From JBGYPP01 sp041838515 (GTDB lineage: Bacteria; Bacillota; Clostridia; Lachnospirales; Lachnospiraceae): a stretch of DNA of 32,848 nt. Of the stretch, positions 8,306-16,787 are shown piece by piece. The notes under the pieces are model-generated. The model did no database searches, was not told the DNA's origin, and was given only the letters and a program-made list of their open reading frames with translations. A program made the translations under genes and the position numbers. The stretch lies in NCBI GenBank assembly GCA_041838515.1, contig JBGYPP010000019.1:1-32848 (forward strand), written 5' to 3'. The stretch's first letter is position 1. The number at the start of each line of letters is the position of its first letter.

Positions 8306-9109
8306 ATGGAGAGGGGCAAAATCTATAGCACGGCCAACGAAAAAGTGAAGCAGCTGTGCCTGTGGCAGCAGGATGCCAGACAGAGGCGGCAGGCGGCGGT
8401 CTTTGTGGCCGAGGGCTGGAAGCTGTTGGAGGAGGCGCCGGAGGACTGGATAGAGGGCATATATATGACGGCGGAGGCGGCGTGCCGGGGAGAAGAGAGG
8501 CTCCTGGCCTGGGGCAAGGCACAGCGCAGGGGATATACGGAGGTCAGTCCCGAGGTCATGTCCAAAATCAGCCAGACCAAAAGCCCCCAGGGCGTGGTGG
8601 CTCTGCTGAGGCAGCCGGCCTGGAACTGGGCCGAGGCGCCGGAGGATGGCCTGTATGTATGTCTGGAGGATGTGCAGGATCCGGGCAATATAGGCACCAT
8701 ACTGCGCACGGCGGAGGCGGCCGGAGCCGACGGCGCGCTGGCAGTGGGCCGGACCGGGGATGTGTTTATGCCCAAGACGGTGCGCTCCACCATGGGATCC
8801 ATATTCCGACTGCCGGTCTATGTGGCGGCAGATGCGGCGGAGGCGGGGCATATGCTTATGAGCAAGCGCATATCCAGTCTGGCGGCGGATTTGGAGGGGG
8901 ATAGGGAGTATACACGGGGGGAATATGGAGGCGGCAGGGCCATATGGATAGGCAACGAGGGGCGGGGATTGAGCCCCCAGGCCAAGGAGCTGGCTGCGCA
9001 AAGGCTGCGCATACCCATGAAGGGGCGGGTGGAGTCCTTAAATGCCTCGGTGGCGGCGGCGCTGCTGCTGTATGCGGCGGCTCAGGGAAGAGAAAGGCGG
9101 GCAAAGTAG
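8306..9109 (+). CDS. SpoU/TrmH-family RNA 2'-O-ribose methyltransferase
   Basis: A 267-residue SPOUT-class enzyme predicted to use SAM to methylate a ribose 2'-OH in rRNA or tRNA. An N-terminal substrate-binding part (about 1-100) precedes the knotted SAM-binding domain. That domain carries the three family motifs: DPGNIGTILRTAEAAGADG (about 125-143), IGNEGRGLS (about 215-223) and VESLNASVAAALLLYA (about 242-257). The start at 8306 has GGGAG five bases upstream; an ATG at 8294 is too close to its G-run. Its stop codon is directly followed by the ATG of proC, so the two are co-transcribed. The exact target nucleotide cannot be told from sequence. Confidence 0.9.
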   Translation: MERGKIYSTANEKVKQLCLWQQDARQRRQAAVFVAEGWKLLEEAPEDWIEGIYMTAEAACRGEERLLAWGKAQRRGYTEVSPEVMSKISQTKSPQGVVALLRQPAWNWAEAPEDGLYVCLEDVQDPGNIGTILRTAEAAGADGALAVGRTGDVFMPKTVRSTMGSIFRLPVYVAADAAEAGHMLMSKRISSLAADLEGDREYTRGEYGGGRAIWIGNEGRGLSPQAKELAAQRLRIPMKGRVESLNASVAAALLLYAAAQGRERRAK

Positions 9110-9901
9110 ATGAGGTTGGCCTGTATAGGCATGGGAAATATGGCCAGCGCTATGGTAGACCGGTGGTTGGAACAGGGTGTGTGGCGCAGGGAGGAGGTGT
9201 TGGCCAGCGCCAAAAGTCCCCAGAGCCGGGAGAGGGCTGCGCAGAGCCTGGGTATATCCATGACGGGGGACAATAGGCAGGTGGCCGCCTATGGGGATGT
9301 GCTGCTGCTGGGCGTCAAACCACAGATGCTGGAGAAGGTACTGGAGGAGATTTCCGCCAGCATACGGCCCGGCGCCCTGGTCATCAGCCTGGCGGCGGGC
9401 AAGAGGCTGGACTGGCTGGAGCAAAGGCTGTCCGGCGCCAAATGCCTGCGCTGTATGCCTAATATGGCCGTGGCCGTGGGGCAGGCTGTGGTGGCCTTGT
9501 CCGCCGGAACGCTGGTATCCCCGGAGGAAAGGGAGTCCGTCCGGGCGTGGATGGGCGCGCTGGGCCGGGCCTATGTGGTGGAAGAGGTCTGGATGGATGC
9601 TGTGGTGGGCGTGGCCGGCAGCGCACCGGCGTATGCCTTTGTGCTGATGGAGGCCATGGCGGATGAGGCTGTGGCCCAGGGCCTGCCCAGGAATATGGCT
9701 CTGGAGATGGCGGCGCTGAGCCTCTTGGGCGCCGGATCCCTGGCGCTGCAAGGGGGGAGGCATCCGGCCCAACTGAAAGACAGCATATGCTCCCCTGGGG
9801 GAACCACCATAGAAGCGCTTAGGGCTCTGGAGCAGGGGGGATTTCGGGCGGCGGCCCGGGCGGCGGTGGAGGCGGCGGCCCGAAAAAGCCGGGAATTGTA
9901 A
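9110..9901 (+). CDS. proC: Pyrroline-5-carboxylate reductase
   Basis: A 263-residue enzyme that reduces 1-pyrroline-5-carboxylate to L-proline with NAD(P)H, the last step of proline synthesis. The N-terminal Rossmann dinucleotide-binding turn is IGMGNMA (6-12). The C-terminal dimer and substrate domain includes AGSAPAY and the family signature SPGGTTIEAL starting near 228. Its ATG touches the stop codon of the SpoU gene, and the Shine-Dalgarno lies inside that gene, so translation is probably coupled. No proA or proB is in the window. Confidence 0.94.
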   Translation: MRLACIGMGNMASAMVDRWLEQGVWRREEVLASAKSPQSRERAAQSLGISMTGDNRQVAAYGDVLLLGVKPQMLEKVLEEISASIRPGALVISLAAGKRLDWLEQRLSGAKCLRCMPNMAVAVGQAVVALSAGTLVSPEERESVRAWMGALGRAYVVEEVWMDAVVGVAGSAPAYAFVLMEAMADEAVAQGLPRNMALEMAALSLLGAGSLALQGGRHPAQLKDSICSPGGTTIEALRALEQGGFRAAARAAVEAAARKSREL

Positions 9902-9918
9902 GGCCGGCGGCCCATGGC

Positions 9919-9947
9919 TTGACAAGGGCGGAGATATTTGTTACCAT
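9919..9947 (+). promoter_or_regulatory. Promoter of the SleB-type hydrolase gene
   Basis: A perfect TTGACA (9919-9924), a 17-base spacer and TACCAT (9942-9947) in the 148-base gap after proC. Confidence 0.5.
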
Positions 9948-9959
9948 GACATACAAAAT

Positions 9960-9976
9960 TGTAACAAAATCGTAAT
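9960..9976 (+). promoter_or_regulatory. WalR-like binding site
   Basis: TGTAAC-N5-CGTAAT differs at one position from the published WalR box TGTWAH-N5-TGTWAH. A lone TGTTAC half site lies at 9939-9944. WalRK controls wall hydrolases in Firmicutes, which fits the downstream gene. The site lies just downstream of the best promoter, which would suggest repression. Confidence 0.35.
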
Positions 9977-10049
9977 ATTCCGCAAAGAGAACGCCAAAGA
10001 TTTTTCAAAAAATGTTAAACAACTGGGCGGGTCTTGGAAGAGGGAAGTC

Positions 10050-11123
10050 ATGGCAGAGGGATTTATCTGGAAAATCAGCAGCTGGCGCTGGCTATTGGGC
10101 ATATGCGCGCTGTGGCTGTGTCTGGGATTGGGCGCGCAGGCCTCCACGCCCAGCAAGAGGCATTTGGATACGCTCAACGGCGGCGTAGCCATGGTATTGG
10201 ACTCCCGCAGTATGCAGGTGGCCGGCAGCCGGCTGCCGGCCCTGCCGGTGGCAGCCGGGGCTGAGGAAGAGTCGGAGCTGCTGGTGATGGCCAATGTCAG
10301 CAACCAGGTGAATGTGCGGCAGGAACCCCGTGAGGATGCTGCCAAGGTGGGCGTGCTGTACAAGGACTGCGGCGGCCATATATTGGAACAGCAGGGGGAT
10401 TGGACCTATATCGAGTCCAGCCAGATGCGGGGCTGGGTGAAGAACCAATATTTGTTTTTTGGCCAGGAGGCTAGGGCTTTGGCCGCCCAGGTGGGCAAGA
10501 CCCTGGCAGTGGTGGAGGCGGAGGCCGCCTATGTGCGGGGAGAGGCTTCCCAGGCTGGGGCGGCGCTGGGCGTACTGCCCAGGGGAGAGATGGTAGATGT
10601 CATATCCCAGGAGGCGGACGGCTGGCTGCTGGTGGACTTTGAGGGGCAGGCGGGATATGTGCAGACGGAGCTGGCCCGCATAGATTTTGCTATAGACGGC
10701 GGGGAAACCATGGAGCAGATAGAGGCCCGCCGCAAGGAGGAGGCCAAGAAAGCTCTCCAGGCCAAGTATGGTGCCGTAGCCGCTGATGCGGATACGCTGC
10801 TGCTCCTGGCGGCGCTGATACAGTGTGAGGCTGGCAATGAGCCCTATGAGGGGCGGTTGGCTGTGGGCGCGGTGGTGATGAATCGGGTACGCAGCCAGGC
10901 CTATCCGGACAGCGTGGCGGGAGTGATTTACGCTTCGGGGCAGTTCACCCCGGCCCGGACAGGTAAACTGGAGCGGGTGTATACCTCCGGCAAGATCAAT
11001 GAGGGATGCATGCAGGCGGCGCAGGAGGCGCTGAACGGTACCTCCAATATAGGCGCTTTGACCCATTTCCGCCGCAATGACGGCCGCAATGGGGTGGTGA
11101 TAGGCAATCACGTGTTCTACTAG
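10050..11123 (+). CDS. Secreted SleB/CwlJ-type cell wall hydrolase with two SH3 domains
   Basis: A 357-residue exported peptidoglycan hydrolase. A signal peptide with a hydrophobic core at about 13-28 ends near AQA (29-31). Two bacterial SH3 domains follow at about 79-136 and 153-212, then an Ala/Glu/Lys-rich helix (222-240). The C-terminal SleB/CwlJ domain covers about 248-357, with the catalytic glutamate E260 in QCEAGNEPYEGRLAVGAVVMNR. SleB and CwlJ act in spore cortex breakdown, but SH3-SleB proteins also act in vegetative wall turnover, and the promoter context suits the latter. AGAGGGA precedes the ATG. A terminator follows, so it is a single gene. Confidence 0.9.
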   Translation: MAEGFIWKISSWRWLLGICALWLCLGLGAQASTPSKRHLDTLNGGVAMVLDSRSMQVAGSRLPALPVAAGAEEESELLVMANVSNQVNVRQEPREDAAKVGVLYKDCGGHILEQQGDWTYIESSQMRGWVKNQYLFFGQEARALAAQVGKTLAVVEAEAAYVRGEASQAGAALGVLPRGEMVDVISQEADGWLLVDFEGQAGYVQTELARIDFAIDGGETMEQIEARRKEEAKKALQAKYGAVAADADTLLLLAALIQCEAGNEPYEGRLAVGAVVMNRVRSQAYPDSVAGVIYASGQFTPARTGKLERVYTSGKINEGCMQAAQEALNGTSNIGALTHFRRNDGRNGVVIGNHVFY

Positions 11124-11141
11124 AGGAGAGCCGTCCATGGG

Positions 11142-11177
11142 GCGGGAGAGGCCAGGCTTCTCCCGCTTTGTTTTTTT
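11142..11177 (+). terminator. Intrinsic terminator after the SleB-type gene
   Basis: GCGGGAGA (11142-11149) pairs with TCTCCCGC (11159-11166), followed by TTTG and seven T's. Confidence 0.85.
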
Positions 11178-11279
11178 GGAAAAACAGGGAGATTTTTTGG
11201 CAAAAGTAGGATATGATGGTAGAGTCTGTAGGAGCAAGGAGGGGGGCAAGGCTGTGTTCTGCCCCATGGAGGAGCGCAT

Positions 11280-11723
11280 ATGATCAAACAACTATGGGAA
11301 AAGTGCATGGCACTGTTGCAAAAGCACAGGGAGATTGTGGCCTACCTCATCGTGGGTGTGCTGACCACAATAGTATCCTGGGTGGCCTGTTTTTTGGCCG
11401 AGACAATGGGTCTGGATGCGGATATCAGCTGGCAGAACGGCTTGATCAATACCATAGGCTGGGTGGCCGGAGTGATTTTTGGATATGTGACCAACCGCAG
11501 ATATGTATTCCACAGCACCAATCCCCGCATATGGCGGGAGTTCGCCCAATTCTCCGGAGCCAGGATATCCACGCTGTTTCTGGACATAGCTGTGATGTAT
11601 GTGACGGTCAATATGTTTGGCATGGATTACTGGGTGGCCAAGATAGGCATATCCGCTGTCCTGGTGACTGTGGCCAATTATGTGTTTAGCAAGCTTTTTG
11701 TATTCAAAAAAGACAAGGTTTGA
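11280..11723 (+). CDS. GtrA-family membrane protein
   Basis: A 147-residue protein with four hydrophobic segments (about 20-38, 55-75, 87-110 and 115-140) and the GtrA-family pattern, including VGVLTTIVSW near the start and YVTNRRYVF in the middle. Family members are thought to move undecaprenyl-linked sugars across the membrane for surface polysaccharide or teichoic acid decoration. No glycosyltransferase partner is nearby, so its substrate is unknown. GGAGGAG lies five bases before the ATG. nrdA starts 11 bases after its stop, so the two are probably co-transcribed although functionally unrelated. Confidence 0.85.
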   Translation: MIKQLWEKCMALLQKHREIVAYLIVGVLTTIVSWVACFLAETMGLDADISWQNGLINTIGWVAGVIFGYVTNRRYVFHSTNPRIWREFAQFSGARISTLFLDIAVMYVTVNMFGMDYWVAKIGISAVLVTVANYVFSKLFVFKKDKV

Positions 11724-11734
11724 GGGAGGAGAAT

Positions 11735-14257
11735 ATGTATATCATCAAGCGCAATGGCAAGGAGGAGGCTTATCTCCGGGAGAAGATAGGCCGGGTCATG
11801 GACAAGGCCTTTGCCAGCGTAGATTCCCAACTGGATCCACAGGTGCGTGAGGAGATGCTTGGCTCCATAGAGGGGGAGATTCTGGGCCGGGAGGATGTGT
11901 CTGTAGAGGACATACAGGATCTGGTGGAGAAAAATCTGATAGAGCGCAATTTTTATAGAGAGGTGCGCAGTTTTATCCTTTATAGGGAAGAGCACAAGCG
12001 GCAGAGGCGAGTGCGGGCCAGGATAGGCGCCTGCTTTGCCTCCCTGCCGGATGTAGATGCGTTGCTCAAGGAGATAGGCCGGGAGTTTGATCCCCAGCTG
12101 TACAATCTGGAGTATTTGGAGATGAAATTCCGCTCCTTGTACAAGCCTGGCATGGGGGATAGGGAGGCCTTTGGCCAGCTCATACGCGCGGCTGTGGAGC
12201 TGACCAGCAAGGAGGCTGTATCCTGGGAAGCCATAGGGGAGAGGCTGTACCTCTATGATTTCTGCCGTCAACTGTCGCTGACCATGCAGGGGCTGGGCAT
12301 AAAGGGATTTTACGAAAAATTAGAATATTTAACAGAAAAAGGACTATATGGAAGCTATATACTCAGACATTATTCCAAGGCGGAGATAGAGCAGGCCTAT
12401 GGATACTTACATCCGGAGAGGAGCAAGCTGCTCTCCTACTCCGGCCTGGATCTGCTGATCAAGCGCTATGTCATCTCCAGTCATCAGGGCGTGCCATTGG
12501 AGGATATACAGGAGATGTACCTGGGCATAGCCCTGCACCTGGCCATGAAAGAGAAAAGGGAGTCCAGGATGGAGTGGGTGCGGCGTTTCTATGATATGCT
12601 CAGCAGCCTGAAGGTTACCATGGCCACGCCCACGCTGGCCAACAGCCGCAAACCCTATTCCCAGCTGTCCAGCTGCTTTATAGACACGGTGCCGGACAGC
12701 CTGGAGGGCATATACCGCAGCATCAGCAATTTTGCCCAGGTGAGCAAATTTGGCGGCGGTATGGGCCTGTACTTTGGCAAGGTGCGGGCCAGGGGGTCTA
12801 TGATACGGGGCTTTGAGGGCGCGGCTGGGGGCGTGATACGCTGGATCAAGCTGGCCAATGATACAGCTGTGGCTGTGGATCAGCTGGGGGTCCGGCAGGG
12901 CGCGGTGGCCGTCTACCTGGATCTGTGGCACAGGGATTTGCCGGAGTTTTTGGAATTGCGGACCAATAACGGCGATGACCGCATGAAGGCCCATGACGTA
13001 TTCCCGGGGATCTGCTGTCCGGATTATTTTTGGCGGCAGACCAAGGAGAATATGGAGGGAGATTGGTATTTGATGTGCCCCCATCAGATTCAGCAGGTCA
13101 AGGGATACTGCCTGGAGGATTATGTTGGCTCGGAGTGGGAGAGGCGGTACCTGGAATGTGTGGAGGACGGGCGTATCTCCAAGAAGATAATCAAGATAAA
13201 GGATCTGGTGCGGCTGATCATCAAGAGCGCGGTGGAAACCGGCACTCCCTTTGTGTTTAACAGGGATTTGGTCAATGCGGCCAATCCCAACAAGCATAAG
13301 GGCATGATCTATTGCAGCAACCTTTGCACGGAGATAGCCCAGAATATGCGGGGCATAGAGGAGGTTTCCACCCGGGTGGAAACCTCCGAGGGGGATGTGG
13401 TGGTGGTCAATACCACCCGCCCTGGGGATTTTGTGGTATGCAATCTGGCCAGCCTCTCCCTGGGCAATATCGATTTGGAGGATGGGTCGGAGCTGGAAAA
13501 TCTGACGGCCAGCGCCGTGCGGGCCTTGGACAATGTCATAGATCTCAACTTCTTTCCAGTGGAATATGCGCGTATCAACAATCAGCGCTACCGGCCGGTG
13601 GGGCTGGGGGTCAGCGGGTACCACCATATGCTGGCCAAGAGGCATATTTCCTGGGAGAGCCGGGAACATCTGGATTTTGTGGACAAAATTTTTGAAAAAA
13701 TCAATTATTATGCCATTTCCGCCAGTTGCTCCCTGGCGGAGGAAAAGGGAGCCTATGCCTTTTTTGGCGGCAGCGAGTGGGAGAGCGGGGAGTACTTTGC
13801 CCGCAGAGGGTATGAGGATGCCAGCTGGCAGGCGCTGAGGGGCAGAGTGGCGGCCAAGGGTATGCGCAATGGCTATCTGCTGGCCATAGCGCCCACTTCC
13901 AGCACCAGCGTGCTGGCGGGCACCACCGCCGGCCTGGATCCCATTATGAGCCGCTTCTTCTTGGAGGAAAAGAAGAACGGTCTGATCCCCCGGGTGGCGC
14001 CGGAGCTGGACTCGGAGAACTATTGGTATTACAAGGATGCGCATACCATAGACCAGAGCTGGTCCGTGCGCGCAGCCGGCGTGCGGCAGCGGCATATAGA
14101 CCAGGCGCAGAGCCTAAATCTCTATATTACTAATGATTACACATTCCGGGGTGTGCTGTCCCTGTACCAGGAGGCCTGGGAGCAGGGCGTCAAGACTATA
14201 TACTATATACGCTCCAAGAGCTTGGAGGTGGAGGACTGTGTCAGCTGTTCTGCCTAA
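11735..14257 (+). CDS. nrdA: Class I ribonucleoside-diphosphate reductase, alpha subunit
   Basis: An 840-residue catalytic subunit that reduces ribonucleotides to deoxyribonucleotides. An N-terminal ATP-cone (about 3-90) gives allosteric activity control. SSCFID carries the first redox cysteine (C314), and NLCTEI carries the thiyl-radical cysteine (C531). The FGGGMG and GAVAVYLDLWH blocks are typical of the family. The tail ends CVSCSA, with C835 and C838 as the pair that passes electrons from thioredoxin or glutaredoxin. The start at 11735 follows GGGAGGAG; an upstream TTG is less likely. nrdB follows after 24 bases. Confidence 0.95.
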   Translation: MYIIKRNGKEEAYLREKIGRVMDKAFASVDSQLDPQVREEMLGSIEGEILGREDVSVEDIQDLVEKNLIERNFYREVRSFILYREEHKRQRRVRARIGACFASLPDVDALLKEIGREFDPQLYNLEYLEMKFRSLYKPGMGDREAFGQLIRAAVELTSKEAVSWEAIGERLYLYDFCRQLSLTMQGLGIKGFYEKLEYLTEKGLYGSYILRHYSKAEIEQAYGYLHPERSKLLSYSGLDLLIKRYVISSHQGVPLEDIQEMYLGIALHLAMKEKRESRMEWVRRFYDMLSSLKVTMATPTLANSRKPYSQLSSCFIDTVPDSLEGIYRSISNFAQVSKFGGGMGLYFGKVRARGSMIRGFEGAAGGVIRWIKLANDTAVAVDQLGVRQGAVAVYLDLWHRDLPEFLELRTNNGDDRMKAHDVFPGICCPDYFWRQTKENMEGDWYLMCPHQIQQVKGYCLEDYVGSEWERRYLECVEDGRISKKIIKIKDLVRLIIKSAVETGTPFVFNRDLVNAANPNKHKGMIYCSNLCTEIAQNMRGIEEVSTRVETSEGDVVVVNTTRPGDFVVCNLASLSLGNIDLEDGSELENLTASAVRALDNVIDLNFFPVEYARINNQRYRPVGLGVSGYHHMLAKRHISWESREHLDFVDKIFEKINYYAISASCSLAEEKGAYAFFGGSEWESGEYFARRGYEDASWQALRGRVAAKGMRNGYLLAIAPTSSTSVLAGTTAGLDPIMSRFFLEEKKNGLIPRVAPELDSENYWYYKDAHTIDQSWSVRAAGVRQRHIDQAQSLNLYITNDYTFRGVLSLYQEAWEQGVKTIYYIRSKSLEVEDCVSCSA

Positions 14258-14281
14258 GAGAGGCGGGGAGAGGAGGAGAGC

Positions 14282-15328
14282 ATGGCTGTGGATCTGGTGC
14301 GCAGGCCTTTGTTTAACCCGGATGGGGATATAGATTTGGCCGCCCGCCGCATGATAGGCGGCAATACCACCAATCTCAACGATTTTAATAATATGAAATA
14401 TTCCTGGGTGTCTGGCTGGTACAGGCAGGCCATGAACAATTTTTGGGTGCCGGAAGAGATCAATATGCACACGGATGTCAAGGATTACCCTTTGCTGCCC
14501 CCAGCGGAGAGGAGGGCATATGACAAAATTTTGTCATTTCTTATCTTCCTGGACAGCATACAAACGGCCAATCTGCCCAATATAGGGGAGTATATCACGG
14601 CCAATGAGGTCAATCTCTGCCTTTCCATTCAGATTTTCCAGGAGGCGGTACATTCCCAGAGTTATTCCTATATGCTGGACACCATCTGCGAACCCCAGCA
14701 GCGCAATGCCGTGCTGTACCAGTGGAAGGACGATGCGCATCTGCTGCGGCGCAATGAGTTTATAGGCAATATCTACAACGATTTTTGGAAGGAGAAGAGT
14801 CCGGAGAATTTTATGCGGGCTGTGCTGGGAAATTATATACTGGAGGGCATTTATTTCTACAGCGGTTTTATGTTTTTTTACAATCTGGGCCGCAACAACC
14901 GCATGCCCGGCTCTGTACAGGAGATACGGTATATCAACAGGGATGAGAATACCCATCTGTGGCTCTTCCGCAATATCATCAAGGAGCTGCGGCAGGAAAA
15001 TCCCCAATTGTTCACTCCGGAGCGTGTGGATGAGTACAGAGAGATGATACGGGAGGGCTGCCGTCAGGAGATCGCCTGGGGCAAGTATGTCATAGGCGAG
15101 GATGTGCAGGGGCTGACGGGGCAGATGGTGGAGGATTATATATGCTATCTGGGCAATCTGCGCTGTGAAAATCTGGATTTTGCCCCCATATATCCCGGTT
15201 ATGACAAGGAGCCGGAGTCCATGGAGTGGGTCAGCATATACAGCAATGCCAATATGATCAAGACAGATTTCTTTGAGGCTCGCAGCACGGCTTATGCCAA
15301 GAGTACGGCCCTGGTGGACGATCTGTAG
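14282..15328 (+). CDS. nrdB: Class I ribonucleotide reductase, beta (radical) subunit
   Basis: A 348-residue subunit that houses the dimetal centre and supplies the radical to NrdA. All ligand positions are visible: D91, E121 and H124 (EAVHSQSY), E188, E222 and H225 (DENTH). The radical tyrosine is Y128, so this is a tyrosyl-radical type rather than the tyrosine-less class Ic form. GGAGGAG precedes the start. Class I enzymes need oxygen or superoxide-linked activation of the metal site, so in an anaerobe this pair probably serves microaerobic exposure; that role is inferred. No nrdI flavodoxin or NrdR box was recognised nearby. Confidence 0.95.
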   Translation: MAVDLVRRPLFNPDGDIDLAARRMIGGNTTNLNDFNNMKYSWVSGWYRQAMNNFWVPEEINMHTDVKDYPLLPPAERRAYDKILSFLIFLDSIQTANLPNIGEYITANEVNLCLSIQIFQEAVHSQSYSYMLDTICEPQQRNAVLYQWKDDAHLLRRNEFIGNIYNDFWKEKSPENFMRAVLGNYILEGIYFYSGFMFFYNLGRNNRMPGSVQEIRYINRDENTHLWLFRNIIKELRQENPQLFTPERVDEYREMIREGCRQEIAWGKYVIGEDVQGLTGQMVEDYICYLGNLRCENLDFAPIYPGYDKEPESMEWVSIYSNANMIKTDFFEARSTAYAKSTALVDDL

Positions 15329-15356
15329 GGCGGCCTATGCCCCCAAAATAGAAAAG

Positions 15357-15399
15357 AGAGAGCTGGAAACCGTCTTGGCAGGCGGATTTCCGGCTCTCT
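15357..15399. terminator. Shared terminator between nrdB and mtnN
   Basis: Arms 15357-15369 and 15387-15399 form a 13-bp stem with one wobble. On the minus strand it is followed by CTTTTCTATTTT, so it mainly serves mtnN; it can also slow transcripts leaving nrdB. Confidence 0.65.
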
Positions 15400-15413
15400 T
15401 TCGCTTTGCGCAT

Positions 15414-16118
15414 TTATTCGATGATTTCCACCAGGGCCTCCACCAGAGCGGCGGAGTGGCCGGCGGCCTTTTTCTCAAACTCCGGATAATCCATATGGGC
15501 GGAGCCGTCCGCCTTGTCGGAGATGGAGCGTATGATGATAAAGGGCACATGGTTCAGATAGGCGCTGTGCGCTATGGCCGCACCCTCCATCTCCACGGCC
15601 TGGGCGCGGAAATTTTTGATAATCCGCTCCTTGATGGCGGTGTCGGCTATGAATTGGTCCCCGCTGACTATGCGCCCCAGCTTGGCCTGTATGCCGGGAT
15701 TGACCCAGGTGCAGGCCTGTTGGGCCAGTGTGGCCAGCGCCTCGTCCGCCGGGAAGTAGATGACCTCCATCTGGGGAATCTCCCCCAGAGCATAACCGAA
15801 AGCCGTGGCATCCATATCGTGGTAAGCCGCATCCCGGGATATGAGTATATCGCCTATGTCCAGGCTGGAGTCCAGGGAGCCGGCTATGCCGGTGTTGATG
15901 ATATGGGATACGCAAAAATCATCCACCAGTATCTGTACACAGAGGGCGGCGTTTACCTTGCCTATGCCACTCTTGACCACTACCACATCGGCGCTGCCCA
16001 TGCGCCCCACATAAAAGCGCATATTGGCTTTTTCCAGTACCTGGGGGAAGAGCATCTTGGCCTTGAGATCGGCCACTTCCAGCTCCATAGCGCCTATGAT
16101 TCCTATTCGTCTGCCCAT
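15414..16118 (-). CDS. mtnN: 5'-methylthioadenosine/S-adenosylhomocysteine nucleosidase
   Basis: A 234-residue enzyme that splits adenine from S-adenosylhomocysteine and methylthioadenosine. The general base E12 (GAMELEV), the VSGDQF block near 151, E178 in AVEMEGAA and the catalytic D201 in SISDKAD are all present. It is the second gene of a minus-strand operon: luxS ends 27 bases upstream, and AGAAAGGAT precedes this ATG. Its product S-ribosylhomocysteine is the substrate of LuxS, so the pair forms a complete two-step route from SAH to homocysteine. Confidence 0.95.
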   Translation of the reverse strand: MGRRIGIIGAMELEVADLKAKMLFPQVLEKANMRFYVGRMGSADVVVVKSGIGKVNAALCVQILVDDFCVSHIINTGIAGSLDSSLDIGDILISRDAAYHDMDATAFGYALGEIPQMEVIYFPADEALATLAQQACTWVNPGIQAKLGRIVSGDQFIADTAIKERIIKNFRAQAVEMEGAAIAHSAYLNHVPFIIIRSISDKADGSAHMDYPEFEKKAAGHSAALVEALVEIIE

Positions 16119-16145
16119 GAGATATCCTTTCTGCCCGCTCTGGGC

Positions 16146-16625
16146 TTAGGCGGGGTAGGCCAGCCTCTCGGGGCCGGGATTTTCTAAAACATCCTGTAAA
16201 TACTTGGCCGCCAGGTACTTGGCCATGGGCAGGTTGATATCCAGGCAGTTGCCGCAGTCCATAGGGCTGGCGCCTGGCACCTCACCCTCGAAATCCCGGA
16301 CAAAGCGGAACAATTCCACCAACAGGGGAAGTATATCCCGGCTGCTGTGCTCCCCGCCCAGGAGGAGGTAGAAGCCGGTGCGGCATCCCATGGGGCCGAA
16401 ATAGACTATGGAGGAGCCATATATAGGATGGTTGCGCAGATAGGTGGCGGCTAGATGCTCCAGCGCATGCATCTCCGCCGTATTCATTACCGGTTCCCGG
16501 TTGGGAGCCGTCATACGCAGGTCGAAGGTGGTGACTGTGCCGCCTCCCACATGATCCACCCGGGATACGTACACGCCCGGCAGCAGTCGGAGATGGTCTA
16601 CGGTAAAGCTGGCGATCTTTTCCAT
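16146..16625 (-). CDS. luxS: S-ribosylhomocysteine lyase (AI-2 synthase)
   Basis: A 159-residue metalloenzyme that converts S-ribosylhomocysteine to homocysteine and 4,5-dihydroxy-2,3-pentanedione, the precursor of the AI-2 signal. The metal site HALEH (H53, H57) with the general base E56, the catalytic C81 in GPMGCRTGFY and the third ligand C127 in DCGNCLD are present. The start at 16625 matches the family N-terminus and has GGGGGAT upstream; a longer open frame upstream lacks family similarity. It is the first gene of the luxS-mtnN operon, with its own promoter, and is divergent from the chemoreceptor gene. Confidence 0.95.
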   Translation of the reverse strand: MEKIASFTVDHLRLLPGVYVSRVDHVGGGTVTTFDLRMTAPNREPVMNTAEMHALEHLAATYLRNHPIYGSSIVYFGPMGCRTGFYLLLGGEHSSRDILPLLVELFRFVRDFEGEVPGASPMDCGNCLDINLPMAKYLAAKYLQDVLENPGPERLAYPA

Positions 16626-16652
16626 GCTAATCCCCCACAATATACACAAAAT

Positions 16653-16717
16653 AATCTTTGGCCTCTTATCCAGTATAGCGCAGAAAGGCCGACGATTCAA
16701 CGAAAAAGCCAAAGATT
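16653..16717. repeat. Inverted repeat bracketing the luxS promoter
   Basis: A perfect 10-bp inverted pair, AATCTTTGGC (16653-16662) and GCCAAAGATT (16708-16717). One arm lies at the expected luxS transcription start and the other just upstream of its -35 box. The spacing (centre to centre 55 bp, about five helical turns) would suit two half sites of one regulator or a DNA loop. Confidence 0.5.
16672..16700 (-). promoter_or_regulatory. Promoter of luxS-mtnN
   Basis: On the minus strand TTGAAT (16695-16700), a 17-base spacer and TATACT (16672-16677). This gives a short leader of about 40 bases. Confidence 0.75.
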
Positions 16718-16720
16718 GTG

Positions 16721-16749
16721 TTGCTTTCCCGGTCTGGGGAGGGCATAAT
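16721..16749 (+). promoter_or_regulatory. Promoter of the chemoreceptor gene
   Basis: TTGCTT (16721-16726), a 17-base spacer and CATAAT (16744-16749), back to back with the luxS promoter and next to the inverted repeat at 16653-16717. Confidence 0.5.
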
Positions 16750-16787
16750 GGTGAGGAGGGGACAGGAAAAAATAAGGGAGAGAGAAA

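Noticed and set aside
12407..14095. A 562-codon open frame on the minus strand
   Set aside because: It lies wholly antisense to nrdA, whose protein is unmistakable; GC-rich codon bias opens the opposite frame. The product is His/Pro/Gln-rich with no family pattern.
16626..16680. SAM or SAH riboswitch before luxS
   Set aside because: The leader is only about 40 bases from the predicted start, too short for either.
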